Source of the DNA: Streptomyces sp. NRRL B-1347
GTDB taxonomy: Bacteria; Actinomycetota; Actinomycetes; Streptomycetales; Streptomycetaceae
Direction: 5' to 3'
Assembly: GCF_000720325.1 (NCBI RefSeq)
Contig: NZ_JOJM01000047.1
Span: 1 to 64,000, forward strand
Length of the DNA: 64,000 nucleotides
This document shows, in pieces, positions 1 to 9,164 of this stretch; within the stretch, counting starts at the first letter, position 1; each line of letters begins with the position of its first letter. The notes under the pieces are model-generated. The model saw only the letters and a list, made by a program, of their open reading frames with translations, was not told where the DNA came from and did not search any database. Both the position numbers and the translations under genes were made by a program.

Positions 1-21
1 GGGAGAGGCCCGCCCAGGAGG

Positions 22-1587
22 TCAGCGGGCCCGGGGGAGGGCCCGGAGGAAGGCGTCCGTGGTGGGGCGGTCGCGCACCGCGACCCGCATCCAGTCAGGC
101 CCCAGGCCAGGAAACGTGTCGCCGCGCCGCACCATGAACCCCTCCTCCCGCAGCCGTTCCCGTACGACGGTCGCCGCCCCGGCCATCCGGACCAGGACGA
201 ACGGCCCCTCGGCGGGACCCGCCACCTCCACCGCGGGCAGTGCCCGGAGCCCGGCCACCAGGTGCTGCCGCTCGGCGGCGACCCGGTGCGCCACGTGCCC
301 CGCCTCGGCGAGCGCGCGCGGCGACACACAGGCCTCGGCCGCCGCCAGGGCGGGCGACGACACCGGCCACAGCGGCTGCGCCCGCTCCAGGGCGGCGATC
401 GTGTCCGGCTCGGCGATGACGTACCCGATGCGCAGACCGGCGAGGCCCCACGTCTTGGTGAGGCTGCGCAGGACCACGAGCCCGGGCACGTCGACGCGCC
501 CGGCCAGCGCCTCCCGCTCACCGGGCACCGCGTCCATGAACGCCTCGTCCACCACGAGCACCCGCCCCGGGCGGGCGAGGCGGGCCAGGCCGGCGGCGGG
601 GTGAAGGACCGACGTCGGGTTGGTCGGGTTGCCCACGACCACGAGGTCCGCGTCGTCGGGGACCGCCGCCGGGTCGAGCCGGAAGCCGTCCGAGGCCCGC
701 AGGAGCACCCGCTCCACGGTGTGCCCGGCGTCCCGCAGGGCCGCCTCCGGCTCCGTGAACTGCGGATGCACCACCACCGGCCGCCGCACCGGCAGCGCCC
801 GCGCGAGCAGCACGAAGGCCTCGGCGGCACCGGCCGTGAGCAGCACCCGCTCCGTCGGCACGCCGTGCCGCGCCGCCACGGCGGCCCGCGCCGCCCGGCC
901 GTCCGGATAGGCGGCGAGACCGTCGAGCGAGGCGGCGATGTGCTGCTTCAGCCAGGAAGGAGGCGTGTCGGAGCGGACGTTGACGGCCAGGTCGACGAGG
1001 TCGGCCCGCCCGCGCACCTCCGCGTCGCCGTGGTGCCGCAGATCGACGTCGCCACCCGCCGTGATGTCCGTGCTCATGTTCGTGGCCGTGATGACGGTGC
1101 CCTTCGTTACTGGAGTCGGAGTCGGAGTCGGAGTCGGAGCCGGAGTCGGAGTCGGAGTCGGAGTCGGAGCCGGAGGCTCGGGGGCGAGGGCGGCGACCGA
1201 ACAGGTCGCCCGCGCCGACTTCCGCTTGGCGACGAGGAGTTCACCGCCCCGCGCGAGCGCCGACGCCTCCGCCACGGACGGCGTACCGGCGGCGGCGAGC
1301 GCCGCGCCGGACGGGTTCGGCACCGCGACGCGGGCCAGCTCGTCCGCCGGGTACGTCACCAGCGGCACCCCGAGCCGCGCCGCGGCCCCGACGACGCCGG
1401 GCTCGTCCCGCTTGGCGTCGACGGTCGCCAACTCCCGTACGGACAGCGGCGAGAGCCCCGCCTCCCGCAGACACCCCCGTACGAGACCGAGGACCTCGTC
1501 GACCGGGACGCCCCGGCCCGCGCCGACCCCCACGACGACGGAGGGCGGCCGCGGCTCGGGGGCGCGGCCCGCCGGGCGGTCGGCCAT
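22..1587 (-). CDS. cobC: CbiG/CobE-like domain fused to CobC-type PLP aminotransferase (cobalamin synthesis)
   Basis: A 521-aa protein of two parts. Residues about 15-125 look like the CbiG C-terminal/CobE domain (glycine-rich start VVVGVGAGRGV, then TVDAKRDE and SVAEASAL). Residues about 170-521 are a fold-type I aminotransferase of the Rv2231c/CobC family, with the PLP lysine in SLTKTWGLAGLR. The family handles the aminopropanol-phosphate arm of cobalamin; CobE's role is poorly defined. The parts are joined by an alternating Pro-Thr linker encoded by a hexamer repeat. The ATG at 1587 is chosen because GAGAGGAG lies just upstream; an in-frame ATG exists at 1626. The second domain has its own internal Met, so the fusion may have arisen from two adjacent genes. 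Confidence 0.85.
   Translation of the reverse strand: MADRPAGRAPEPRPPSVVVGVGAGRGVPVDEVLGLVRGCLREAGLSPLSVRELATVDAKRDEPGVVGAAARLGVPLVTYPADELARVAVPNPSGAALAAAGTPSVAEASALARGGELLVAKRKSARATCSVAALAPEPPAPTPTPTPTPAPTPTPTPTPVTKGTVITATNMSTDITAGGDVDLRHHGDAEVRGRADLVDLAVNVRSDTPPSWLKQHIAASLDGLAAYPDGRAARAAVAARHGVPTERVLLTAGAAEAFVLLARALPVRRPVVVHPQFTEPEAALRDAGHTVERVLLRASDGFRLDPAAVPDDADLVVVGNPTNPTSVLHPAAGLARLARPGRVLVVDEAFMDAVPGEREALAGRVDVPGLVVLRSLTKTWGLAGLRIGYVIAEPDTIAALERAQPLWPVSSPALAAAEACVSPRALAEAGHVAHRVAAERQHLVAGLRALPAVEVAGPAEGPFVLVRMAGAATVVRERLREEGFMVRRGDTFPGLGPDWMRVAVRDRPTTDAFLRALPRAR
1112..1171. repeat. Ten-unit hexamer repeat (GGAGTC/GGAGCC) coding a Pro-Thr linker
   Basis: Ten consecutive six-base units: four GGAGTC, one GGAGCC, four GGAGTC, one GGAGCC. 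On the minus strand they encode the alternating Thr-Pro/Ala-Pro linker inside the cobC fusion. Because each unit is two codons, gain or loss of units would change linker length without shifting frame. Confidence 0.95.
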
Positions 1588-1684
1588 GGTGGGCTCCTCT
1601 CGTGGGGACGGCGGGTGCGGCCGCACGGGTGGTGCGGCGCGGGACCGGTTAGCGGTTGCCGGGCCGATCGGCTAGCAAGGGCGC

Positions 1685-2413
1685 ATGGCGGTGTTCGTGG
1701 CGCTCGGCGCGTTCGTGATGACCCTGGTAGGCGGCTGGACGGCGGGGCGGGTCACCGACCGGCGCCATCTGGTGCTCGGCCTCGCGGGCGGCCTGATGCT
1801 CGGCGTGGTCGGGCTCGACCTGCTGCCGGAGGCCCTGGAGGCGGCGGGCGGGCCGGTGTTCGGGGTGCCCGCGGCGCTGCTCCTCGCGGTCGCGGGCTTC
1901 CTGTTCGCGCACGTGGTGGAGCGGCTCCTCGCGCTGCGGCAGGCGGCCCACGGCGGGGAGGAGCACGGCGGGCGCGTGCCGGAGGTGGGTATGACGGCGG
2001 CGGCCGCGATGGTCGGGCACAGCGTGATGGACGGCGTCGCGATCGGCGCCGCCTTCCAAGTGGGCGGCGGCATGGGCGCGGCCGTCGCGCTCGCCGTCAT
2101 CGCCCACGACTTCGCCGACGGCTTCAACACGTACACGATCACGAAGCTGTACGGGAACGCCCGCCGCCGGGCCGTGGCGATGCTCTTCGCGGACGCCGTC
2201 GCCCCCGTCGTGGGCGCGGCCTCGACGCTCCTGTTCACCATTCCGGAGCAACTGCTCGGCGGATATCTCGGCTTCTTCGGCGGCGCGCTCCTGTACCTCG
2301 CCGCCGCCGAGATCCTCCCCGAGGCGCACCACGACCACCCGGCGCGCTCCACGCTCCTGTGCACGGTGGCGGGCGCCGGCTTCATCTGGCTGGTGGTGGG
2401 CCTGGCGGAGTGA
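1685..2413 (+). CDS. ZIP-family divalent metal transporter
   Basis: A 242-aa integral membrane protein with about eight hydrophobic segments and a histidine-rich loop near residues 85-100. The two signature helices are present: HSVMDGVAIGAAF in TM4 and HDFADGFN in TM5, whose His/Asp/Glu residues form the metal path in ZIP proteins. ZIP proteins move Zn2+, Fe2+, Mn2+ or Co2+ into the cytoplasm. It is transcribed from + between two minus-strand cobalamin genes, so cobalt supply is a tempting guess, but the sequence does not settle the substrate. AAGG lies seven bases before the ATG. No clear metal-regulator box is visible upstream. Confidence 0.85.
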   Translation: MAVFVALGAFVMTLVGGWTAGRVTDRRHLVLGLAGGLMLGVVGLDLLPEALEAAGGPVFGVPAALLLAVAGFLFAHVVERLLALRQAAHGGEEHGGRVPEVGMTAAAAMVGHSVMDGVAIGAAFQVGGGMGAAVALAVIAHDFADGFNTYTITKLYGNARRRAVAMLFADAVAPVVGAASTLLFTIPEQLLGGYLGFFGGALLYLAAAEILPEAHHDHPARSTLLCTVAGAGFIWLVVGLAE

Positions 2414-2469
2414 GCCGCCCGCCACCGCCACAACGTCCCGCCCCGCCTCCCGCGCAGGTCCGCCGCGGC

Positions 2470-3825
2470 TCATCCCGCGGCGCACCTCTCCACGAACCGG
2501 TGGGCGATCCCGGGCCCGGCGGCCCAGTGCGTGTGCAGATAGCTCGCGTGGACGCCCTGCCGCACGAAGCCCTCGACCCGCCGTTCGGGGGCGTGCAGGC
2601 CCCAGGCGGGCGCCGGGCCCGCGCCCGGTTCGACCACGGTGCGGTGGAACTCGTGGCCGCGCATCCGCGTGCCCGCCGGGGCGAGGACGCTGTCGGACAC
2701 CGCCACCGCCTCCCGGTAGCCGAGCGTCAGGCGTTCCGCCATCCGCGCCCGGGCGTCGAGCACTCCGCACATGGGCTTCCCGTCGAGTTCCCGGGTGAGG
2801 TACAGCAGCCCCGCGCACTCGGCGGCGACCGGCGCCCCACCGGCCGCTAGGTCGGCCACGGCCTTGCGTAGCGGCTCGTTGGCGGACAGCTCCGGCGCGT
2901 ACACCTCGGGGAACCCGCCCCCGATGACGAGCCCCGCGGTCCCCTCGGGCAGCCGCTCGTCGTGCAGCGGGTCGAAGCCGACGACGTCGGCCCCTGCGGC
3001 GGCGAGCAGCTCGGCGTGCTCGGCGTACGAGAACGAGAACGCGGCCCCGCCGGCGACGGCGACGACGGGCCGCTGCGCCCGCACCACGGGCGACGGGGCC
3101 TGTCGGCCGGGCTCCCACGCCTCCCCGGACCACGCCCCCGCGCTCCGCGCGAGCGCCAGGACCGCCTCCAGGTCGCACCCCTGCCGCACCTGCTCGGCGA
3201 GCGCCGCCACGGAGGCCAGCGCCTCTGCCCGCCGCTCGGCGACCGGTACGAGACCCAGGTGCCGGGAGGGCGCGCGCACCTGGGGAGCCCGCCGCAGGGC
3301 GCCGAGCACCGGCACCCCGGAGGAGTCCAGGGCCTCGCGCAGCAGCTCCTCGTGCCGGTCGGAGCCCACCTTGTTGAGGATCACCCCGCCGAGCCGCACC
3401 TCCGGGTCCCAGGACGCGAAGCCGTGCACGAGCGCGGCCACCGAACGGGACTGCGAGGAGGCGTCCACGACCAGGACCACCGGCGCACGGAGGAGCTTGG
3501 AGACGTGCGCGGTGGACGCGAGCTCGCCCTGCCCCGCGGCCCCGTCGAACATCCCCATCACGCCCTCGACGACCGCGAGGTCGCACCCCGCGGAGCCGTG
3601 CGCGAACAGCGGCCCCACCAGGTCGGGGCCGCACAGATAGGCGTCGAGGTTGCGCCCCGGCCGCCCGGTGGCGAGGGAGTGGTACCCGGGGTCGATGTAG
3701 TCGGGCCCGACCTTGTGCGGCGACACGGCGAGCCCCGCCTCCGTGAAGGCCGCCATCAGGCCGGTCGCGACGGTCGTCTTCCCGCTCCCGGAGGACGGCG
3801 CCGCGATGACGACACGTGCTACCAC
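2470..3825 (-). CDS. cobB: Cobyrinate/hydrogenobyrinate a,c-diamide synthase
   Basis: 451 aa. It performs the ATP- and glutamine-dependent amidation of the a and c side chains of the corrin ring. The N-terminal P-loop is APSSGSGKTT (residues 9-18). The C-terminal class I glutamine amidotransferase domain shows GGGFPEVY, the nucleophile region ECAGLLYL and HEFH. The start is a GTG at 3825 that overlaps the end of cobO (the TAG ends at 3819), giving a seven-base overlap and a protein beginning MVARVVIAAP, as in relatives. A longer in-frame extension to 4239 runs antiphase through cobO and is not real. It is the last gene of the riboswitch-led minus-strand run. Confidence 0.95.
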   Translation of the reverse strand: MVARVVIAAPSSGSGKTTVATGLMAAFTEAGLAVSPHKVGPDYIDPGYHSLATGRPGRNLDAYLCGPDLVGPLFAHGSAGCDLAVVEGVMGMFDGAAGQGELASTAHVSKLLRAPVVLVVDASSQSRSVAALVHGFASWDPEVRLGGVILNKVGSDRHEELLREALDSSGVPVLGALRRAPQVRAPSRHLGLVPVAERRAEALASVAALAEQVRQGCDLEAVLALARSAGAWSGEAWEPGRQAPSPVVRAQRPVVAVAGGAAFSFSYAEHAELLAAAGADVVGFDPLHDERLPEGTAGLVIGGGFPEVYAPELSANEPLRKAVADLAAGGAPVAAECAGLLYLTRELDGKPMCGVLDARARMAERLTLGYREAVAVSDSVLAPAGTRMRGHEFHRTVVEPGAGPAPAWGLHAPERRVEGFVRQGVHASYLHTHWAAGPGIAHRFVERCAAG

Positions 3826-4427
3826 TCGATGCCCCGCTGGCCCTTCTGACCGGCGTCCATCGGGTGCTTGACCTTGGACATGTCGGTGACGAGGTCGGCG
3901 TACTCGACCAGCTTCTCCGGGGCGTTGCGCCCCGTGATCACCACGTGCTGGGTCCCGGGCCGGTCCCGCAGGACCGCCACGACCTCGTCCACGTCCACCC
4001 AGCCCCAGTGCAGCAGGTACGCGAACTCGTCGAGGACGTAGAAGCGGTACGTCTCGGCCGCCAGGTCCCGCTTGACCTGCTCCCAGCCCTCGCGGGCCTT
4101 CTCCTCGTGGCTCGGCTCGCCCGCGGCGGGCTCGCGCTGGATCCACGACCAGCCCTCGCCCATCTTGTGCCAGTCGACGCGCCCGCCCTCGCCGCTGGCC
4201 CCGAGGACCTTCAGCGCGTTCTCCTCGCCGACCTTCCACTTCGCCGACTTGACGAACTGGAACACCCCGACCGGCCAGCCCTGGTTCCAGGCGCGCAGCG
4301 CCATCCCGAACGCGGCCGTGGACTTCCCCTTGCCGACGCCCGTGTGCACCATCACCAGCGGACGATTACGGCGCTGACGCGTCGTCAGGCCGTCCTCCGG
4401 CACCACGTTCGGCTGCCCCTTCGGCAT
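3819..4427 (-). CDS. cobO: Cob(I)yrinic acid a,c-diamide adenosyltransferase
   Basis: 202 aa, the usual length of the CobA/CobO corrinoid adenosyltransferase family, which transfers the 5'-deoxyadenosyl group of ATP to Co(I). The P-loop GVGKGKST is at residues 30-37, followed by the family-typical AWNQGW and VFQFVKSAKW. FYVLDEFAYLL is the Walker-B-like region. Its ATG at 4427 shares a base with the TAA of the chelatase gene (TAATG), and its end overlaps the GTG of cobB, so the three genes are probably translated from one mRNA. Confidence 0.95.
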   Translation of the reverse strand: MPKGQPNVVPEDGLTTRQRRNRPLVMVHTGVGKGKSTAAFGMALRAWNQGWPVGVFQFVKSAKWKVGEENALKVLGASGEGGRVDWHKMGEGWSWIQREPAAGEPSHEEKAREGWEQVKRDLAAETYRFYVLDEFAYLLHWGWVDVDEVVAVLRDRPGTQHVVITGRNAPEKLVEYADLVTDMSKVKHPMDAGQKGQRGIEW

Positions 4428-6448
4428 TACGCGACCTTCCTCTCGTTACCTGCCCGCACGTTCCGTACGAGACCGGCGATGCTGTCCGCCCGCAGTTCGT
4501 CCAACGTCACGGCCGTGCCGCCCAGTTCACCGGCCAGCTGCCCGGCGAGCCCGAGGCGCACGGGCCCCGCCTCGCAGTCCACGACCACCGAGGCGACCCC
4601 CTCGGCCGCGAAGAGCCGGGCGGCCCGCCCGGCGAGCGCCACCGGCTCGGGTCCCCCGGTGGCCCGGCCGTCCGTCACCACCACGACCAGGGGCCGGCGC
4701 GCCGGATCGCGCAGCCGCTCGATCCGCAGCACCTCGTGGGCCTTGAGGAGCCCGGTCGCCAGCGGCGTACGCCCGCCCGTGGGCAGGGACTCCAGACGCG
4801 CGGCGGCGGCGTCCACGGACGACGTGGGCGGCAGCGCCACGTCGGCGGCCGAGCCCCGGAACGTCACGAGCCCCACCTTGTCCCGCCGCTGGTAGGCGTC
4901 GAGCAGCAGCGAGAGCACGGCGCCCTTCACGGCGCCCATGCGCTTGCGCGCCGCCATCGACCCCGAGGCGTCCACCACGAAGAGCACGAGGTTCCCCTCG
5001 CGGCCCTCGCGGGTGGCCTGCCGCAGGTCGTCCCTGCGCACGACGAGGCCGCGCCCGGCCCGGCCGCGGGCCCGCTGGTGCGGCGCCGCGGCCTGCACGG
5101 TCGCCGCCAGGTGCAGCTTCGTCAGGGCCCCCTGCGGCCGCCGGGACCCGGTCGTCCTGCCGTGCTCGGTGCGCGCCCGCGAGCGTCGCCCGGCCGTGCC
5201 GTCCCCGAGCCCGGGCACGCTCAGCACCTTCGTGCGGAACGGCTCGGCCGCCCGCACCGGCTGCTGCTCACCGGCACCGGCACCCGCGTCCTGCGACTGC
5301 GGCTGCCCGCCGTCGGAGGCCTCGCCGGGAGCGGGCGCACCGCCCTCGGCGGGCGCGTCGGGACCCTGGTCCTGCGGCGGCACACCGCCGCCACCGCCAC
5401 CGCCGCCGTCGGGGCCCGGGTCGTCACCGCCGTCGTCGCCGCCGAACTCGTCGAGGGTCTCGTCGAGCTTGTCCTCGTCGAGGCCGGGCGCGTCGAACGG
5501 GTTGCGCCGCCGCCGGTGCGGCAGCGCGAGCAGCGCGGCCTGCCGCACGTCCTCGGCGAGCACGTCCTCGCGCCCCGCCCAGGCGGCGAGCGCGGTCGCC
5601 GTACGGGCCATCACGATGTCCGCGCGCATGCCGTCCACCTCGAACGCCGCGCAGGTCGCCGCGATCTGCCGGAGCGCGCCGTCGCCGAGGCGCACCTGGG
5701 GGAGCAGCGCCCGCGCCGCCACGATGCGCGCCCGCACGGCCGTCTCGTCCTCGGCCCAGCGCCCCGCGAACCCCTCCGGGTCGTCGTCGTACGCAAGGCG
5801 CCGCTTCACGACCTCCACGCGCTGCTCGGGCTCGCGGGACGCGGCGACCTCCACGGTGAGCCCGAACCGGTCGAGCAACTGCGGCCGCAGCTCGCCCTCT
5901 TCGGGGTTCATGGTCCCGACGAGCAGGAACCGGGCGGCGTGCCGCACGGAGACGCCCTCGCGCTCGACGTACGACGCCCCCATGGCGGCGGCGTCGAGGA
6001 GCAGGTCGACCAAGTGGTCGTGGAGCAAGTTGACCTCGTCGACGTACAGGATCCCGCGGTGCGCGTCGGCGAGGAGCCCCGGCTCGAAGGCCTTCACGCC
6101 CTCGGCGAGGGCCCGCTCGATGTCGAGCGCCCCCACGAGCCGGTCCTCGGACGCGCCGACGGGCAGTTCCACCATGCGCGCGGCCCGCGAGGTGCCGGCA
6201 CCGGGCTCGTGCGGCCCGTCCGGGCACGCCGGGTCGGGCGCGTGCGGGGCGCACGAGAACCGGCACCCGGCCACGACGTCCACCTCGGGAAGCAGCGCCG
6301 AGAGCGCCCGCACGGCGGTGGACTTGGCGGTGCCCTTCTCACCCCGTACGAGGACGCCGCCGACGGCGGGCGATACGGCGTTGAGCAGCAGGGCGAGCCG
6401 CAGGTCGTCCTGACCGACGAGCGCGGTGAAGGGGTAAGGGGTAGTCAC
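4427..6448 (-). CDS. Putative cobaltochelatase: AAA+ ATPase and von Willebrand A domains fused (ChlI-ChlD type)
   Basis: 673 aa from a GTG at 6448, which has GGAGG at good spacing; the longer frame to 6628 crosses an intergenic repeat and is rejected. Residues 36-44 carry the Walker A GEKGTAKST, with Walker B near LYVDEVNLL around residue 135. A glycine- and acidic-rich linker lies at about 370-430. A C-terminal VWA domain has the MIDAS motif DASGS near residue 485. This is the BchI+BchD-like arrangement actinobacteria use with CobN to insert cobalt in the aerobic pathway. No CobN is in the window, so the large subunit must lie elsewhere. Confidence 0.9.
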   Translation of the reverse strand: MTTPYPFTALVGQDDLRLALLLNAVSPAVGGVLVRGEKGTAKSTAVRALSALLPEVDVVAGCRFSCAPHAPDPACPDGPHEPGAGTSRAARMVELPVGASEDRLVGALDIERALAEGVKAFEPGLLADAHRGILYVDEVNLLHDHLVDLLLDAAAMGASYVEREGVSVRHAARFLLVGTMNPEEGELRPQLLDRFGLTVEVAASREPEQRVEVVKRRLAYDDDPEGFAGRWAEDETAVRARIVAARALLPQVRLGDGALRQIAATCAAFEVDGMRADIVMARTATALAAWAGREDVLAEDVRQAALLALPHRRRRNPFDAPGLDEDKLDETLDEFGGDDGGDDPGPDGGGGGGGGVPPQDQGPDAPAEGGAPAPGEASDGGQPQSQDAGAGAGEQQPVRAAEPFRTKVLSVPGLGDGTAGRRSRARTEHGRTTGSRRPQGALTKLHLAATVQAAAPHQRARGRAGRGLVVRRDDLRQATREGREGNLVLFVVDASGSMAARKRMGAVKGAVLSLLLDAYQRRDKVGLVTFRGSAADVALPPTSSVDAAAARLESLPTGGRTPLATGLLKAHEVLRIERLRDPARRPLVVVVTDGRATGGPEPVALAGRAARLFAAEGVASVVVDCEAGPVRLGLAGQLAGELGGTAVTLDELRADSIAGLVRNVRAGNERKVA

Positions 6449-6466
6449 GCGGCGACCTCCATCTCC

Positions 6467-6552
6467 AGCCCGTCCGGCGTTTGAGGACGAGCCGCGAAGC
6501 GGCAATTTCGGGGGCCTGGGGGCGCGGCCCCCAGTTTCGGGACGGGGCGGGC
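6467..6552 (+). repeat. Intergenic repeat element, copy 1 (AGCCCGTCCGGCGTTTGAGG family)
   Basis: Begins AGCCCGTCCGGCGTTTGAGG and continues with GACGAG, a small inverted repeat (CCGCGAAGCGG) and a G/C block with GGGGGC..GCCCCC dyads. It fills the gap between cobQ and the chelatase gene. Copies 2 and 3 are at 12831-12915 and 24353-24442. From memory this family is scattered in intergenic DNA of many Streptomyces; its function is unknown to me. Confidence 0.85.
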
Positions 6553-6572
6553 TCGGGGAGCCCCCGACAGGG

Positions 6573-8081
6573 TCACGACGGCGCCCCCGGCGGCACGAAG
6601 GGAAGGCCGACGGGCGCCCCGCCGTCAATGAGCCGCAGCAGCGCCTCCGTATCAGCGTGCTCCTCGATCAGGTCGCCCAGCAGATCCAGCTGCTCCTCGC
6701 GCAGGGCACCGAAACTCGTGTCCGGCGCGGGCACGAAGCGGCGCCCGGCCGCGCGGGCCACCTCGGTGAGGAAGCGCCGCCGGAACGCGTCGCTCTCCAG
6801 GGACCCGTGCCAGTGCGTGCCCCACACCTCGCCGACGCGACACCCGTCCAAGAAGGGCTCGCCCCCGAGGACCTCGGCGACGCCGTGGTGGATCTCGTAC
6901 CCCTCGACGCGCTCGCCGAGGGCCTGCCCGACGGGCCGCGCCAGGGTCTTCTCGCGCGCGAACCGCACGCGCACGGGCAGCAGCCCGAGTCCGTCGACGG
7001 CCCCCGCGCGGGACTCCACGTCGTCCTCGATGTGCTCGCCGAGCACCTGGAAGCCGCCGCAGACGCCGAGTACGGGACGCCCCTCGGCGGCCCGGCGCGC
7101 GAGGGCGTCCGCGAGCCCGCGCTCGCGCAGCCAGGCGAGGGCGCGCACGGTGCCGCGCGTTCCCGGTACGACGACGAGGTCGGCGTCGGCGAGCTCCTCG
7201 GCCCGGTCCACGAACCGCACGACCACGCCGGGTTCGGCGGCGAGCGCGTCCACGTCGGTGAAGTTCGACATCAGCGGCACCGCGCAGACGGCGACGCGCA
7301 GTACGTCCTCGCCGTGCGGCGGCGCGACGACGGACTCGCGCACGGCGCCGCGCAGCGACACCCGGAGCCCGTCCTCCTCGTCGATCCCGAGCCCGTGCTG
7401 GAACGGCAGCACGCCGAAGGTGTCCCGTCCGGTGAGCCCGCGCAGCATGTCGAGCCCCGGTTCGAGCAGCGACACGTCACCGCGGAACTTGTTGACGAGG
7501 AACCCCGCCACCAGCTCCTGGTCGGCGGGGCTGAGCAGCGCGACGGTCCCGAAGAAGGAGGCGAAGACGCCTCCTCGGTCGATGTCGCCGACGACCACCA
7601 CGGGGAAGCGGGCGGCCCGCGCGATCCCCATGTTCACGATGTCGGTGCGCCGCAGATTGATCTCGGCGGGACTGCCCGCCCCCTCACAGATCACGGCGTC
7701 ATACGTGCCCCGCAGCTCCTCCAGGCATCCCACGACGGTGTCGAGCAGCGCCTGCTGCCGCCCGCCGTGGTAGCCGCGCGCGCTCATCTCGCCGACCGGC
7801 TTGCCCATGAGGACGACCTGGCTCGACTTCTCGCCGCCGGGCTTGAGCAGCACCGGGTTCATCAGCGCGGACGGCTCGACCCCGGCGGCCTGCGCCTGCA
7901 TGGCCTGCGCGCGCCCGATCTCGGCGCCCTCGCGGGTGACGAAGGAGTTGAGCGACATGTTCTGCGCCTTGAACGGCGCGACGGAGACCCCCTTGCGGGA
8001 CAGCCACCGGCAGATCCCGGCGGTGACGACGCTCTTGCCCGCGTCGGAGGTCGTACCGGCGACAAGCAGCCCGCCGCTCAC
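6573..8081 (-). CDS. cobQ: Cobyric acid synthase (glutamine-dependent amidations b, d, e, g)
   Basis: 502 aa. The N-terminal dethiobiotin-synthetase-like ATPase shows [14 protein letters not shown] (residues about 7-20) and [12 protein letters not shown]. The C-terminal glutamine amidotransferase shows the cysteine in VCGGFQVLG and YEIHHG. The GTG at 8081 overlaps the TGA of cobD by four bases (GTGA) and has GGGG eight bases upstream; a second in-frame GTG at 8090 is possible. The longer frame to 8903 lies antiphase to cobD. Downstream, a repeat element separates it from the chelatase gene, but the strand is continuous, so one transcript is likely. Confidence 0.95.
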   Translation of the reverse strand: MSGGLLVAGTTSDAGKSVVTAGICRWLSRKGVSVAPFKAQNMSLNSFVTREGAEIGRAQAMQAQAAGVEPSALMNPVLLKPGGEKSSQVVLMGKPVGEMSARGYHGGRQQALLDTVVGCLEELRGTYDAVICEGAGSPAEINLRRTDIVNMGIARAARFPVVVVGDIDRGGVFASFFGTVALLSPADQELVAGFLVNKFRGDVSLLEPGLDMLRGLTGRDTFGVLPFQHGLGIDEEDGLRVSLRGAVRESVVAPPHGEDVLRVAVCAVPLMSNFTDVDALAAEPGVVVRFVDRAEELADADLVVVPGTRGTVRALAWLRERGLADALARRAAEGRPVLGVCGGFQVLGEHIEDDVESRAGAVDGLGLLPVRVRFAREKTLARPVGQALGERVEGYEIHHGVAEVLGGEPFLDGCRVGEVWGTHWHGSLESDAFRRRFLTEVARAAGRRFVPAPDTSFGALREEQLDLLGDLIEEHADTEALLRLIDGGAPVGLPFVPPGAPS

Positions 8082-9037
8082 AGGGTCCACCCCTTCTTCT
8101 TCCGCCGTGTCCGCACCAGGTGCGTGCCCACCGACACTCCTAGGGCCAGCCATCCGACCCGCCGGGACAGCCGCACGGCCCGATCGATGTCGTCCACGAC
8201 CACTTCCCGTCCCTCCCCGTTCAGCACGGGCCGCTCCTCGACCCGCCCCCCGTAGGACAGCGTTCCCCCGAGCCGCACCCCGAGCGCCCCCGCGAAGGAG
8301 GCCTCCGCGACGCCGGCGTTGGGGCTCGGATGCAGCCGCGCGTCGCGCCGCCACGCCCGCAGGGCCTGCCGGGGCGCGCCCCCGGCGGCGACGGCGAGCA
8401 GACCGGTGAGCCGTGCGCCCGGCCAGCCCGCGACGTCGTCGAGGCGCGCGGAAGCCCACCCGTACCGCAGGTATTTGGCCGACCGGTGCCCGACCATCGC
8501 GTCCAGCGTGTTGACGGCACGGAACCCGACGAGCCCCGGCACGCCCCCGACGGCACCCCACACCAGCGCGCCCACGACGGCGTCGGAGGTGTTCTCGGCG
8601 ACGGATTCCACGACGGCCCGCGCGATCCCGTCCGCGTCCAGGGCTTCGGGGTCGCGGCCGCACAGGTGCGGAAGCCGTTCCCGGGCGACGTCCACGTCCC
8701 CCGCGGCCAGCGCGCCGCCGATGGCGCGGGCCTCCCGGCCGAGCGAGGTGCCGCCGACCACGGCCCAGGTCGCGGCGGCGGTCAGACCGATGGACGCGGC
8801 CCGCGAGCGGCGTCCGGCGTACGCGGCGATGGCTCCCACGGCGACGGCGCCCCCGGCGCACACGGCGGTGTGCAGCGCGCCCCACCCGCGGTGGTCGCGC
8901 CACAGGACGCGTTCGACGGCGCCCGCCGCCCGCCCGAACGCGGCGACCGGATGCCCGCGGCGGGGGTCGCCGAGCAGCAGGTCACCGAGGAGTCCGGCGG
9001 CGGCGCCGTACGCGAAGTCGCGATCGGCAGCACGCAT
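8078..9037 (-). CDS. cobD: Adenosylcobinamide-phosphate synthase, CbiB/CobD type, membrane protein
   Basis: 319 aa. It attaches aminopropanol (phosphate) to adenosylcobyric acid at the membrane. Family marks are the N-terminal [54 protein letters not shown] and [15 protein letters not shown]. Several hydrophobic helices are visible. The start ATG at 9037 begins [15 protein letters not shown]; a longer frame upstream would run through the riboswitch. It is the first gene of the run and is directly downstream of the cobalamin riboswitch, which should couple expression of the operon to B12 level. Confidence 0.93.
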   Translation of the reverse strand: MRAADRDFAYGAAAGLLGDLLLGDPRRGHPVAAFGRAAGAVERVLWRDHRGWGALHTAVCAGGAVAVGAIAAYAGRRSRAASIGLTAAATWAVVGGTSLGREARAIGGALAAGDVDVARERLPHLCGRDPEALDADGIARAVVESVAENTSDAVVGALVWGAVGGVPGLVGFRAVNTLDAMVGHRSAKYLRYGWASARLDDVAGWPGARLTGLLAVAAGGAPRQALRAWRRDARLHPSPNAGVAEASFAGALGVRLGGTLSYGGRVEERPVLNGEGREVVVDDIDRAVRLSRRVGWLALGVSVGTHLVRTRRKKKGWTL

Positions 9038-9164
9038 CGGTTCAGCCCGCCGTCTCGCGCTGGACGCCAAGGGGAACGCTCGGCCCGAAGGGAGCCCTGG
9101 CAGGGAACGGCGGTCGGCCGCGCATGGCGATGTGTCCTCACTCAGGGTGTCCGCGCCCTGGTTC

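Noticed and set aside
1112..1171. Possible CRISPR or other repeat array
   Set aside because: Six-base units without spacers inside a coding frame; a linker microsatellite.
262..2850. Long plus-strand open frame of 862 codons
   Set aside because: It is antisense to the cobC fusion and cobB and out of frame with the ZIP gene; its Arg/Gly/Pro-rich composition is the usual high-G+C shadow.
3826..4239. Extended N-terminus for cobB
   Set aside because: It overlaps cobO antiphase, and the P-loop begins properly right after the GTG at 3825.
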